A model generated the notes under the pieces. The model worked only from the letters and a program-made list of their open reading frames with translations, did no database searches and was not told the origin of the DNA. The position numbers were made by a program, and so were the translations under genes. A DNA stretch of 64,000 bases from assembly GCF_042646165.1 (NCBI RefSeq), contig NZ_JBHRTC010000005.1. The stretch is one strand, 5' to 3'. Source of the stretch: Microbaculum marinum (GTDB taxonomy: Bacteria; Pseudomonadota; Alphaproteobacteria; Rhizobiales; Tepidamorphaceae). Every line of letters starts with the position of its first letter. The first letter of the stretch is position 1. Positions 29,525 through 39,045 of the stretch are shown here, one piece after another.

Positions 29525-30400
29525 TCAGCCGCCGACCGGCTCGAACGCGATCGCGGCACCGAATGCCTGCTGGTCCGGAACGACGAGGCGATCGCCGATC
29601 GAGAAATGCTCGATGCCGCCGCCTTCCAGCGCCGCGCCCGCCTTCTCCATGTCGCCGACGCCGATCACGTAGCCGGCGAAACGCGGCGTGTCGTACTGCT
29701 TGACGTCGATGGCGGTGCCCCAGCTCTCGGCGACCGCGCCCGGTTCGTCTACGCGGATCGCGCCGCGGCCGGTGTCGATCAGGATGCCGGTGTCGGTCTC
29801 CTTGACGTCGTCGGTGCCGACGAAGGCCTCGAAGAACGCCCAGTGCGCGTTCGGCTTTTCGGCGACCATCATCACCTCGCGGATCGTACCGGCGGTGTTC
29901 GCGTGCTCCCGGTATTCGTCCTTCCAGAACAGGTCAGGAGCGAGATGCTGGCAGGTGAAGAAGGCTTCCCCGGGGATCTCCGGGGCGCTGGTGAAGGTGA
30001 GCTTGAAGCCGACGCGGCCGGTCGAGCCGTCCGGCTGTCTCGCGTCGCGGCCGAACTCGAAGGGCCGATAGGTCCGCAGGTTCGCCTCGGCGAAGGCCGC
30101 CCGGTCGTCGGCGGCGTCCTCGCTCTCCAGCGCCAGCATGCTGATGCCTTCGTGGCGATCGAGGAAACCGGCATTGAAGCCCGGAAAACTGAATGCGCCG
30201 GCTTCCTCTTCCGGAAAGGCTCCGGTGTCTGCAATCGCCAGCAGTTCCAGGAAGCAGCCGTCGAGCTGGACCAGGCTGTTCTTGGTCCCGAACGGGTGCC
30301 GCGCCTCCGGCGTCAGCGTGAAGCCGAGCCTCTCGTAGACGGCCCGCGCCTTGTCGAGATCGTGGACGGCGTGGACGAGGTGGTCGAGTCCGCGTGGCAT
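29525..30400 (-). CDS. VOC family protein, glyoxalase-like domain
   Basis: A 291-residue protein beginning MPRGLDHLVHAVHDLDKARA, a glyoxalase-I-like betaalphabetabetabeta module, with a second related half near YVIGVGDMEKAGAALEGGG. It resembles the Glyoxalase_3 type of VOC proteins found next to core metabolic genes. H7 and E53-type metal ligands (LDHLVHA, CFLELLAI) can be proposed. The reaction is unknown. The start was placed at MPRG because upstream sequence lies within pyrG in another frame; the gap to pyrG is 14 bases. Confidence 0.85.
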   Translation of the reverse strand: MPRGLDHLVHAVHDLDKARAVYERLGFTLTPEARHPFGTKNSLVQLDGCFLELLAIADTGAFPEEEAGAFSFPGFNAGFLDRHEGISMLALESEDAADDRAAFAEANLRTYRPFEFGRDARQPDGSTGRVGFKLTFTSAPEIPGEAFFTCQHLAPDLFWKDEYREHANTAGTIREVMMVAEKPNAHWAFFEAFVGTDDVKETDTGILIDTGRGAIRVDEPGAVAESWGTAIDVKQYDTPRFAGYVIGVGDMEKAGAALEGGGIEHFSIGDRLVVPDQQAFGAAIAFEPVGG

Positions 30401-30414
30401 CGGCGCGCGTCGGC

Positions 30415-32043
<1,629 letters not shown>

Positions 32044-32075
32044 GGGCCCCGACGATACCTCCGTAGCAAACGATT

Positions 32076-32101
32076 CGGGGAGTCGAAAACGCGACTCCCC
32101 G
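32076..32101. terminator. Perfect 10-bp stem-loop between secG and pyrG
   Basis: CGGGGAGTCG (32076-32085) pairs exactly with CGACTCCCCG (32092-32101), leaving a 6-base AAAACG loop. On the minus strand it lies after secG and before pyrG. The bases after the stem (AATCGTTTGC) contain only a short T run, so it may be a partial terminator, an mRNA processing or stabilising element, rather than a full intrinsic terminator. Confidence 0.5.
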
Positions 32102-32137
32102 CGACTTTATGGACGGCGAGTTCCGCCGCGGCGACCG

Positions 32138-32521
32138 CTACTGCGACTGCGGCGCCTGCGGGCCGCTCTGCTCCTGCTCCTCGAGCCGCTGGATCTGGTC
32201 GAGGACGTTGCCGCCCGTGCCCTGATCCGACGTCTCGCCGGCCGGCGCTCCGGTCGTCGCGGGTGGGGCGGAGTCGAAGATAGACGGGACGACGCCGCCG
32301 CCGCGCGCCAGCAGCGTCAGCGTGATCGAGGTGACGAAGAACAGCGCCGCCAGGATGGTCGTTGCGCGCGTCAGCACGTTGGCGGAGCCCCGGCCGGTCA
32401 TGAACCCGCCGCCACCGCCGCCGCCGATGCCCAGCGCACCGCCTTCGGATTTCTGCAAAAGCACAGTAGTTACAAGCGCCACGACCACCATGAGGTGGAT
32501 GACGATGATGACTGTTTCCAT
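32138..32521 (-). CDS. secG: SecG protein-translocase subunit
   Basis: A 127-residue inner-membrane protein of the SecYEG channel. The N-terminal helix VIIVIHLMVVVALVTTVLLQ is followed by KSEGGALGIGGGGGGGFMTGRGSANVLTRAT, the conserved SecG loop, then a second helix AALFFVTSITLTLLARGG. The C-terminal tail is Gln/Ala/Pro-rich. In many relatives secG is next to tpiA; here two accessory genes separate them. Confidence 0.93.
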   Translation of the reverse strand: METVIIVIHLMVVVALVTTVLLQKSEGGALGIGGGGGGGFMTGRGSANVLTRATTILAALFFVTSITLTLLARGGGVVPSIFDSAPPATTGAPAGETSDQGTGGNVLDQIQRLEEQEQSGPQAPQSQ

Positions 32522-32631
32522 CTTCGATCAAACCCAGAATGTCGGGAAGTTGCCGGCCTTTTACACGGCAGCGGCGCGTCGCGCCACCCCTCCCTCTCGC
32601 TTCGCCCTGCCTCTTCCTTCGCCTGCCGATC

Positions 32632-33588
32632 TCAGCGCCCGGCTTCGGTCAGGATGAACGACGTGATTGCCGGTATCACCCCGTCTGCCAGCGGAAGGTC
32701 GGGCCGCGAATAGGTCGCCAGGTTCGCCGTCATCTCCGCCGGGGCTTCGCGCAGGATATGGTTCGTCCCCTCCAGGATTGCCAGTTCCGCGGTCTCGTTT
32801 GCAGCTGCCAGCCGCCGCGCGTCGGCGACCGGAACCTGCAGGTCCGTGGTCCCGTGCAACACGAGGACGGGGACATCGAGACCCGCGAGTCGCTCTGCGG
32901 GGTCGATCGCGAACCAGGAGATCAGGTAGGCCTGCACGCTTTCGCGAAACAGTGCCGCCAGCGCGGCGGGCGGATCGGCCACGGTGCGGCCGACCTCCAG
33001 TTCGACGAGGATCCGTTCCGCCTCCGTCCGCAGCGGATCGCCGATGCCCCGTTCGTCGAGTTGCCAGCGGATCAGCTCCGCGGCGGGCCGGCCGGTACCC
33101 GACGCCAGCACGACGCCGGCCGTCGGCTCGGTCTCGGCAACCAGTATGGCGTAAAGAGCACCCTCGCTGTGGCCGAGCAGGAACACGTCCGAAAACCGCT
33201 CGTCGGCGGCCATCATCCGCGTCCAGGCGCGGGCGTCGTCCAGATAGGTGTCGATCGTCACGCCGGCCTCGGAGTCGAGGGCAGCCGCGCTGGCGCCGAC
33301 GCCGCGCTTGTCGATGCGCAGGCTGGCGATTCCCGCATCCGCGAGTCCGTCTGCGAGATGGCGATAGACGTCCTGCTCCAGACCGGGCTGATTGCCGTCC
33401 CGGTCCGTCGGCCCCGACCCGGGCATTATGAACGCCACCGGTACCGGACCGCCCGTGTCCGGCACCGTCAGCGTGCCGTGCAGCGCGCCCCCGTCCGTCT
33501 CGACGACGACCTCCGATCCGCCGAACGCCTGCGCGGGAGGATTGGACATAAGAATTGCGGCCAGCGCCGCCAGTACCCGACCGTTCAC
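32632..33588 (-). CDS. Exported alpha/beta hydrolase
   Basis: A 318-residue serine hydrolase with a signal peptide (VLAALAAILMSNPPAQA, cleavage near residue 21). The oxyanion region is FIMPGSGPTDRDGN. The nucleophile is S141 in LLGHSEGALYA, the acidic residue is probably in VLHGTTDLQVP, and the His is in EGTNHILREAP. This resembles the YqiA/FrsA-like and S9-type exported hydrolases of unknown substrate. It lies between secG and a repeat protein, interrupting the common secG-tpiA adjacency. Confidence 0.85.
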   Translation of the reverse strand: MNGRVLAALAAILMSNPPAQAFGGSEVVVETDGGALHGTLTVPDTGGPVPVAFIMPGSGPTDRDGNQPGLEQDVYRHLADGLADAGIASLRIDKRGVGASAAALDSEAGVTIDTYLDDARAWTRMMAADERFSDVFLLGHSEGALYAILVAETEPTAGVVLASGTGRPAAELIRWQLDERGIGDPLRTEAERILVELEVGRTVADPPAALAALFRESVQAYLISWFAIDPAERLAGLDVPVLVLHGTTDLQVPVADARRLAAANETAELAILEGTNHILREAPAEMTANLATYSRPDLPLADGVIPAITSFILTEAGR

Positions 33589-33600
33589 GTGAACACCCCC

Positions 33601-33651
33601 GAACCGCTACACTGGCCGAACCGCTACACTGGCCAATCCGCTATGCTGGAT
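33601..33651. repeat. 17-bp tandem repeat, three copies
   Basis: GAACCGCTACACTGGCC occurs twice exactly (33601-33617, 33618-33634) and a third time with changes (33635-33651). It sits in the 110-base gap between the exported hydrolase and the seven-repeat protein, just upstream of the hydrolase start on the minus strand. Confidence 0.8.
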
Positions 33652-33698
33652 GGTCCACATCTGCCAGCGGGGCCGGCTGCATGGACCGCCTGCTGCAC

Positions 33699-34931
33699 CT
33701 ATCTGTCGAAGCGCTGGCCGTAGATGTTGAATCCGCCGAAATCCTGACCATCGGATTCCCATGTCACGACGAAGTCGCGGCCCCTGGAGAGGCCCGCGAC
33801 GGAAGGATAGCGCTGGCGACCGGCGAGGAATGTCGGCGCCTGGAATTCCTTGCCGGCCCGCTTGCCGCTCGCCTTGAAGCGCTGGCCGTAGACGCCTCTC
33901 AGGTCGAAGTTCTGATCGTCGACAACGTCCTGATTCTCGGACTCCCAGGTGACCACGTAGTCGCCCTTGGCGAGCGCGGCGACGGCGGGGGCTCCCTGAT
34001 AGAGCTTCTTGTAGGTGTTGACCGTGGTCTCCTTGCCCTTCGGCCTGCCCCTTGCGTTGTAGCGCCGGGCGGCAACCCCGGTCTCGGAGCCGTCGAGGTT
34101 CACGGAATCCCACGCGACCACGAAACCGCCCTTGGCGAGACCCGCGACGGAAGGATCGCTCTGCTCGCCGGCAGTGGTATTGTTGACGCGGAATTCTCCG
34201 CCCTTCCGCCGGGCCTTGGCATTGAAGCGCTGACCGAAGATGCCGTAGGCATCCTGGTCGTAGGACGCCCACGTAACGACGAAGCCCCCATCCTTCAGAG
34301 CCGCCACCGATGCCAGCCATTGATCGGACCGCGTCGTTCTGTTGACCCTGAACTCCCTGCCTCTCGCCTTGCCCCTGGCGTTGAAGCGCTGGCCGTAGAT
34401 GCCGTAACCATCGCCGTCCTGCCCGTGGGACTGCCAGATCACCACGAAGCTGCCCTTTGCAAGACCGGCGACGCTCGACTTTTGCTGGTGCCCTCGCTTG
34501 CGGGTGTTGACCCGGAACTCCTTGCCGGCAGGCTGGCCGTTCGACTTGAAACGCTGGGCAAACACTTCCGTGAGCTTGTTCGCCTGGTGTTCCGACGTCC
34601 ACGTCGCCACGAATCCGCCGTCGGCCAGGCCGGCGACGGCGGTGTCGTACTGGTCCTCCTTCACCGTGGCGTTGACCCGGAATTCCGCACTCGCCGGCTT
34701 GCCCTTGGAATTGTAGAGCTGGCCGAACACGCCACTCCCGAAACCGTCGTAACCCGAGGTCCACGTCACGACGAAGCGCCCCTTGGACAGTCCCGCGGAC
34801 GAGGGATTCGTCTGATGCCCGGCCTCCGAGGTGTTCACCTGGAATTCTGGTCCGACCTTCCCGGCCAGTGCCGGCGAAATAAAGCCGAGGGAAGTCGCCA
34901 CGACAGGAATCGCAACCAGGGTCCGCCACAT
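33699..34931 (-). CDS. Exported protein with seven ~53-residue repeats
   Basis: A 410-residue protein with a signal peptide ending SPALA (about residue 23). The mature chain is almost wholly seven repeats of about 53 residues. The repeat pattern is EFRVN - T/K-rich loop - Q - PSVAGLAKG - GFVVTWxSxxQD - G(I/V)YGQRFNA - G. Each repeat holds about four predicted beta strands, and the last ends at IYGQRFDR, while the first begins at EFQVN. Seven such units suggest a seven-bladed beta-propeller. Similar repeats occur in large adhesin-like proteins of alphaproteobacteria and cyanobacteria, where function is unknown. No catalytic motif or membrane anchor is visible. Confidence 0.75.
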   Translation of the reverse strand: MWRTLVAIPVVATSLGFISPALAGKVGPEFQVNTSEAGHQTNPSSAGLSKGRFVVTWTSGYDGFGSGVFGQLYNSKGKPASAEFRVNATVKEDQYDTAVAGLADGGFVATWTSEHQANKLTEVFAQRFKSNGQPAGKEFRVNTRKRGHQQKSSVAGLAKGSFVVIWQSHGQDGDGYGIYGQRFNARGKARGREFRVNRTTRSDQWLASVAALKDGGFVVTWASYDQDAYGIFGQRFNAKARRKGGEFRVNNTTAGEQSDPSVAGLAKGGFVVAWDSVNLDGSETGVAARRYNARGRPKGKETTVNTYKKLYQGAPAVAALAKGDYVVTWESENQDVVDDQNFDLRGVYGQRFKASGKRAGKEFQAPTFLAGRQRYPSVAGLSRGRDFVVTWESDGQDFGGFNIYGQRFDR

Positions 34932-35086
34932 TGAAATGCTCCCAACTGAAAACTTGTGATCGAAATTATCGACAAACAGTAAGTTGAGCAGATTGTCGGA
35001 TCAATAGCGGGATCCACCGCTACAGGTTGGAAAACCCGCGCGTCGGGGCAGACTCCGAACTGCAACTATGCTGTTGCGGTCTGCAA

Positions 35087-35860
35087 CTAAGCTTTCAGCG
35101 TCCGGTAGGTCATCGCGATCCCCAGGAGATCCTCCGCCTTCAGGCTCGCCCCGCCGACGAGGGCGCCGTCGACATTGTCGACCCCCAGCAGTTCCTCGGC
35201 GTTCGACGGCTTCACCGAACCGCCGTAGAGGATGCGGATCCTGCCGCCCTCCTCCGCCCCGAACCGCTCTCTCAGCCTGGTGCGAATGAAACGATGGACC
35301 TCCGCGACATCGGTGGCGGTCGGCGTGTTGCCGGTGCCGATCGCCCAGACCGGCTCGTAGGCGACGACGAGGTTGTCGGCCGTCGCGCCGTCCGGAATAG
35401 AACCGGCGAGCTGGTTGCCGACACGGTCCAGCGTCTCGCCTTCCTGGCGCTCGTATTCCGTCTCGCCGACGCAGACGATGGCGGTCAGTCCGGCGCGCCA
35501 GGCCGCCGACGCCTTCGCGTGGACCTCCTCGTCGCCTTCATTGTGGTTCTGCCGCCTTTCCGAATGCCCGACGATCACCGCCACCGCACCCGAATCCGCC
35601 AGCATCTCCGCGGACAGGTCGCCCGTATGGGCGCCGGAAGGTTCCGCATGGCAGTCCTGGGCTCCGACGCTCAGCCGGGAGTCCTGCGACATCTGGGCGA
35701 AGGCGAGGACGAGCGTCGCCGGCGGACAGACCATCAGGCCGGTCAGGTCGGCAAGATCCTCGCCATATCCGTCGAGCATGCTCCTGAACTCGGACGCGGA
35801 CGCCTTCAGCCCATTCATCTTCCAATTTCCGGCAACCAGCGGCCGAACTCCGGGTGTCAT
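35087..35860 (-). CDS. tpiA: Triosephosphate isomerase
   Basis: A 257-residue TIM-barrel enzyme interconverting dihydroxyacetone phosphate and glyceraldehyde 3-phosphate. Catalytic residues are in AGNWKMNG (Lys), VIVGHSERR (His) and VVAYEPVWAIGTG (Glu), with the phosphate-binding YGGSVKPSN. Full length. It is separated from secG by the exported hydrolase and repeat protein. Confidence 0.97.
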   Translation of the reverse strand: MTPGVRPLVAGNWKMNGLKASASEFRSMLDGYGEDLADLTGLMVCPPATLVLAFAQMSQDSRLSVGAQDCHAEPSGAHTGDLSAEMLADSGAVAVIVGHSERRQNHNEGDEEVHAKASAAWRAGLTAIVCVGETEYERQEGETLDRVGNQLAGSIPDGATADNLVVAYEPVWAIGTGNTPTATDVAEVHRFIRTRLRERFGAEEGGRIRILYGGSVKPSNAEELLGVDNVDGALVGGASLKAEDLLGIAMTYRTLKA

Positions 35861-35932
35861 TCGTGCACTCCTCGCCTGTCACGAAAAAGTCGGAAACGTG
35901 AATAGCAGAGACGGCTGAGGAAAAGAAACCTG

Positions 35933-36574
35933 TCACGCGCGCGGGGCGAGCCCGAATAGGCCGGACCGCGACAGTTTCGGCGACATGGCGCAGCTTTCCA
36001 GCAGTTCGACCGGCAGCGGCGCATCGCCGAACACCGCAAACAGCGCCGGCTGCTCCTCCAGCCCCCACACCGCGCGTTCCTCGCCGGCCTTGTAGTCGTA
36101 GCCCGGGCCCAACCGGTAGGTCACCGACAGGCCGTCGGGCTTCGCTTCCTCGCCAAGGTGAGCCGCGAGATGCCGGGTCGCCTTCTCGACGCATAGCCAG
36201 CCGGCGCATTCCAGGAACAGCGCGTCCACCGGTTCGGATGCCGTGAAGCGTTCGGCGACCGCCGTCTCGAGACCCGGGCCGAGCGTCAGTACGAACACGA
36301 CCACCTCGGTCGCATTGCCGAGCAGCCGTTCGAACGCGACGCACGAGAACCGGTGCCCGCCCTCGATCTCGAGGGTGCCGCCGGAGACGGACCGGATCGC
36401 CCGCCTGAGGTATCGCGCCTCAGGGCGTGCGATGTCGGCGATGTCGGCGGCCGCGCGTTCGGCGATCTTGCGGATCCGCGGTCGGATGCGGGCAGGATCG
36501 CGATACCCCTGGACCCGCAGGATTCGCTCGGCGTCGACGGCGAAACCGTCCATCCGCCACGCCCGCACGCTCAC
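35933..36574 (-). CDS. MetH activation-domain-like protein
   Basis: A 213-residue protein resembling stand-alone forms of the vitamin-B12-dependent methionine synthase activation domain. VVVFVLTLGPGLETAVAERF followed by DALFLECAGWLCVEKATRHLA matches the family helices. VTYRLGPGYDYKAGEERAVW occupies the place of the R-x-SPGYG AdoMet-binding loop. Such proteins accompany corrinoid methyltransferase or tetrahydrofolate one-carbon systems, and are thought to reactivate cobalamin by reductive methylation. No MetH or MetF gene is present in this window. Its start overlaps the stop of the upstream gene by 4 bases. I am fairly sure of the family, less of the role. Confidence 0.65.
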   Translation of the reverse strand: MSVRAWRMDGFAVDAERILRVQGYRDPARIRPRIRKIAERAAADIADIARPEARYLRRAIRSVSGGTLEIEGGHRFSCVAFERLLGNATEVVVFVLTLGPGLETAVAERFTASEPVDALFLECAGWLCVEKATRHLAAHLGEEAKPDGLSVTYRLGPGYDYKAGEERAVWGLEEQPALFAVFGDAPLPVELLESCAMSPKLSRSGLFGLAPRA

Positions 36575-36861
36575 CCCTGGAGGCCAGCAAGGGCTGCGGC
36601 GCGGATCTCGTCGTAGCGCGTCTCGATCTCCGCGGCGAGCGACTGCGCTGCCTCGGCGGCGCTGCCCTCGCGCTCGGCCGGCCTGCTCTTGCGCCAGGCT
36701 TCGAGATATTCGTCTGTCCCGGCAAGCCCGCGGCGCATCGCCACCATGTCGATCAGTTCCTGGAACCGGTCGCTGAGCTGGATCTTGTGCGTGCCCGACG
36801 CGTCACGCGCCTCGACGAGAGAGGGGATGTCCTGCCAACTCAAAACGCTGCATCTCGCCAC
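36571..36861 (-). CDS. Virulence_fact family small protein
   Basis: A 96-residue protein starting with GTG; GGAGG lies 9 bases upstream, which fixes the start. The sequence WQDIPSLVEARDASG, KIQLSDRFQELIDMVAMRRG and GTDEYLEAWRKS matches the family named Virulence_fact, a small protein commonly encoded near methylenetetrahydrofolate reductase and corrinoid methyltransferase genes in alphaproteobacteria. The name does not reflect a known role. It forms a two-gene coupled unit with the MetH-activation-like gene, supporting a shared one-carbon function. Confidence 0.7.
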   Translation of the reverse strand: MARCSVLSWQDIPSLVEARDASGTHKIQLSDRFQELIDMVAMRRGLAGTDEYLEAWRKSRPAEREGSAAEAAQSLAAEIETRYDEIRAAALAGLQG

Positions 36862-37041
36862 GACTGTTCGCCTCCAGAAGGTAGCGATCCCGACGGCTCG
36901 CCCATTCGGCCCGATTTTGGGACCGCAAACGCCCCGGCGATGTCTCAGTTGCGTCGCACTTTGGCCAACTACGCCCCCGTAAAATCCGTTACCGGATCGA
37001 CATACGGCCAACTTGCCGGACAGGCTTTCGTACCGCTGCAC

Positions 37042-38448
37042 ATGGACCACGCCGAATCTATCGAGGAACCTGCCGGTCGCAGCGTTCCGTTATGGCTTTT
37101 TCTGCTTTGCATGCTCGTCGTGATCCTCTGTGCCGTGCTGTTCGGCTGGATCGTCAAGACCGCCCTCCAGGGATACCGCGAGCCTGGCCCGACCGCGAAA
37201 CTGGCCCTCGCCGTGGCCGGAGCCCCCTCCGAGGTCGAGGCGGTCCTGTCCGACTTGTGGCAATACGCGAACGGGTCGTACGAGGACAACGCGCTGCGGA
37301 CCCCGCGCCAGGACCGCGACTTCTCGGGCTTCCGCCCGATTTCGGGTTCGGAGGCGTTCGGCATCGAAGGGCTGATGATCGGCCAGGTGTCGAACAGTGC
37401 CCGGTACGGCTGGCGCATCGTCCTGGGGGCGTTCTCCATGAATGGCCGGGTGGAGAATGCAGCCCTTGTCCTGTCTCCCGACATGGCGATTGAACGGGTC
37501 TGGGTACTCGACGAACCCTCCACGGTCGGACTGATCCCGGCCCAGCCCGCCTATCGCAAGTTCATTCACGGCTTCCAGTATCTGAGCGACGGATCCTTCA
37601 TCTTCACCCTCGACGGAGGGGTTTCGCTGCAGCGGTTCGACGCCTGCGGAAAGCGGATGTGGGCGTCCCCTGGCTACTACAGCCACTCGGTCAACCTGGC
37701 CGACGATGAACAGTCGGTCTGGACGGTCGGCACCGACGAGATCGTGCAGATCGCCGTCGCCGACGGCGCGGTCATCCGCACCATCGGGATGCAGGAGATC
37801 GTCGACGCGAACCCGGAGATCGACGTGTTCCAGATCCGCCGCCTCGCCGACAACGACCTTGGTGGAAACTCGCGGAACACCGACGGCAACTGGCTTCCCG
37901 ATCCCCACCACATCAACGATGTCGAGCCCCTGCCCGCCCGGCTGGCCGACAGCTATCGGGAACTGGGCTTCGCTGCCGGCGATCTCCTGATGAGCGCGCG
38001 CTCGTCCAATCTCGTCTTCGTGCTCGATCCGCAGACCCTGAGGGTCAAGTGGTGGCGGATCGGCGCCACCCAGCGCCAGCACGATCCGGACTGGGAGGAG
38101 GACGGAACGTTCTCGATCTTCAACAACCGGATGAGCCGGGACTACAGCGAGATCGTCAAGCTCGATCCGCGAACGATGCAGCGGCAGGTTCTCGTCGACG
38201 GCCGCAACCTCGACTTCTACTCGCGCATTCGCGGCAAGCACCAGGTGCTCCCCGACGGCAACGTCATCGTGACCAGCGCCCAGCAGGGCCGCGCCTTCGA
38301 GATCACTCCGGAGGGCGAGATGGCCTTCGAGATCGTCAATTTCCGGCCTGGTGACGAGGCGGTGAACTACGTGCTTTCGGAAGTCCTCTGGCTTCCGCCC
38401 GACCGACTGGACCCCACTCAAACGGAGACTGCGCCATGTTCAGATTGA
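37042..38448 (+). CDS. Arylsulfotransferase (ASST) family membrane-anchored protein
   Basis: A 468-residue protein with an N-terminal transmembrane helix (LWLFLLCMLVVILCAVLFGWIV, about 16-37) and a large periplasmic part. The periplasmic part resembles the arylsulfotransferase family: GKRMWASPGYYSHSVNL, LPDPHHINDVEPLPA, SNLVFVLDPQTLRVKWW and GKHQVLPDGNVIVTSAQQG fit a beta-propeller with conserved histidines. True PAPS-independent ASST enzymes use a catalytic His to move sulfate between phenols; whether this member is catalytic is not known. The 3' end overlaps the next gene by 13 bases, and a PAPS-type sulfotransferase lies two genes downstream. Confidence 0.75.
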   Translation: MDHAESIEEPAGRSVPLWLFLLCMLVVILCAVLFGWIVKTALQGYREPGPTAKLALAVAGAPSEVEAVLSDLWQYANGSYEDNALRTPRQDRDFSGFRPISGSEAFGIEGLMIGQVSNSARYGWRIVLGAFSMNGRVENAALVLSPDMAIERVWVLDEPSTVGLIPAQPAYRKFIHGFQYLSDGSFIFTLDGGVSLQRFDACGKRMWASPGYYSHSVNLADDEQSVWTVGTDEIVQIAVADGAVIRTIGMQEIVDANPEIDVFQIRRLADNDLGGNSRNTDGNWLPDPHHINDVEPLPARLADSYRELGFAAGDLLMSARSSNLVFVLDPQTLRVKWWRIGATQRQHDPDWEEDGTFSIFNNRMSRDYSEIVKLDPRTMQRQVLVDGRNLDFYSRIRGKHQVLPDGNVIVTSAQQGRAFEITPEGEMAFEIVNFRPGDEAVNYVLSEVLWLPPDRLDPTQTETAPCSD

Positions 38449-38645
38449 TCGTGCCTGCCCTGCTGACCCTTATGTCGCTCACCTCCGTCGCGCACGCCTA
38501 TATCGGCCCCGGCGCGGGTGCGGGAACCATCGCCGTGGTCCTCGGCGTGCTGGCCTCCATCGCGATGGCCTTCGCCGCGATCGTCTGGTACCCGATCAAG
38601 CGGCTCGTCAGGAAGCGCAAGGTCGCCTCCGCGGACCCTCGGTGA
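38436..38645 (+). CDS. Small exported/membrane protein with YIGPGAG motif
   Basis: A 69-residue protein with a signal-like N-terminus (IVPALLTLMSLTSVAHA), then AYIGPGAGAGTIAVV, a second hydrophobic segment VLGVLASIAMAFAAIVWYPI and a basic tail KRLVRKRK. YIGPGAG small proteins are recurrently found beside arylsulfotransferase-like and related genes; their function is unknown. The start overlaps the upstream gene, implying translational coupling. Confidence 0.75.
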   Translation: MFRLIVPALLTLMSLTSVAHAYIGPGAGAGTIAVVLGVLASIAMAFAAIVWYPIKRLVRKRKVASADPR

Positions 38646-38655
38646 CCGGCGGCCG

Positions 38656-39045
38656 ATGATCGCCGACATCGCCGCGCTGGTGGTGGTGTGCGCCATCGCC
38701 GTCGAGTGCATCGTGCGGCTTCCGTTCATTGCGCTGGTCAGGGCCGTGGTCGACGCCAGCGGCAAGGCGCTGCGCGTCGTCCGCTCGCGGCGAATCTCGG
38801 ACCACTGGAAAGAGAAGGTCATGCTCGCCTATTCCGGCGAGACGCTGGCCGCCACGCTGAAGCTGCTCGTCCTGCTGGTGCTGGTCGGCGCGGCGCTGGT
38901 CGCCGTTTCGCTCGGCGTCGACCGGATCACCGGCAACTTCCTCGAATTCATCGCAAGCCCGCTCGGCATTGCCGGGTCGCTCGTCGCCGCCGGCGCCTAC
39001 GCGAAAGCGCGAACCCTTGTCGCTCCCCGCATCGCCCGCCTTTAG
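38656..39045 (+). CDS. Membrane protein of unknown function
   Basis: A 129-residue protein with hydrophobic segments at about 3-22 (DIAALVVVCAIAVECIVRL), 65-88 (LAATLKLLVLLVLVGAALVAVSLGV) and 98-115 (ASPLGIAGSLVAAGAYA), separated by basic cytosolic loops. No family is recognised. It starts 10 bases after the YIGPGAG gene and overlaps the sulfotransferase start, so it belongs to the same operon. Confidence 0.65.
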   Translation: MIADIAALVVVCAIAVECIVRLPFIALVRAVVDASGKALRVVRSRRISDHWKEKVMLAYSGETLAATLKLLVLLVLVGAALVAVSLGVDRITGNFLEFIASPLGIAGSLVAAGAYAKARTLVAPRIARL

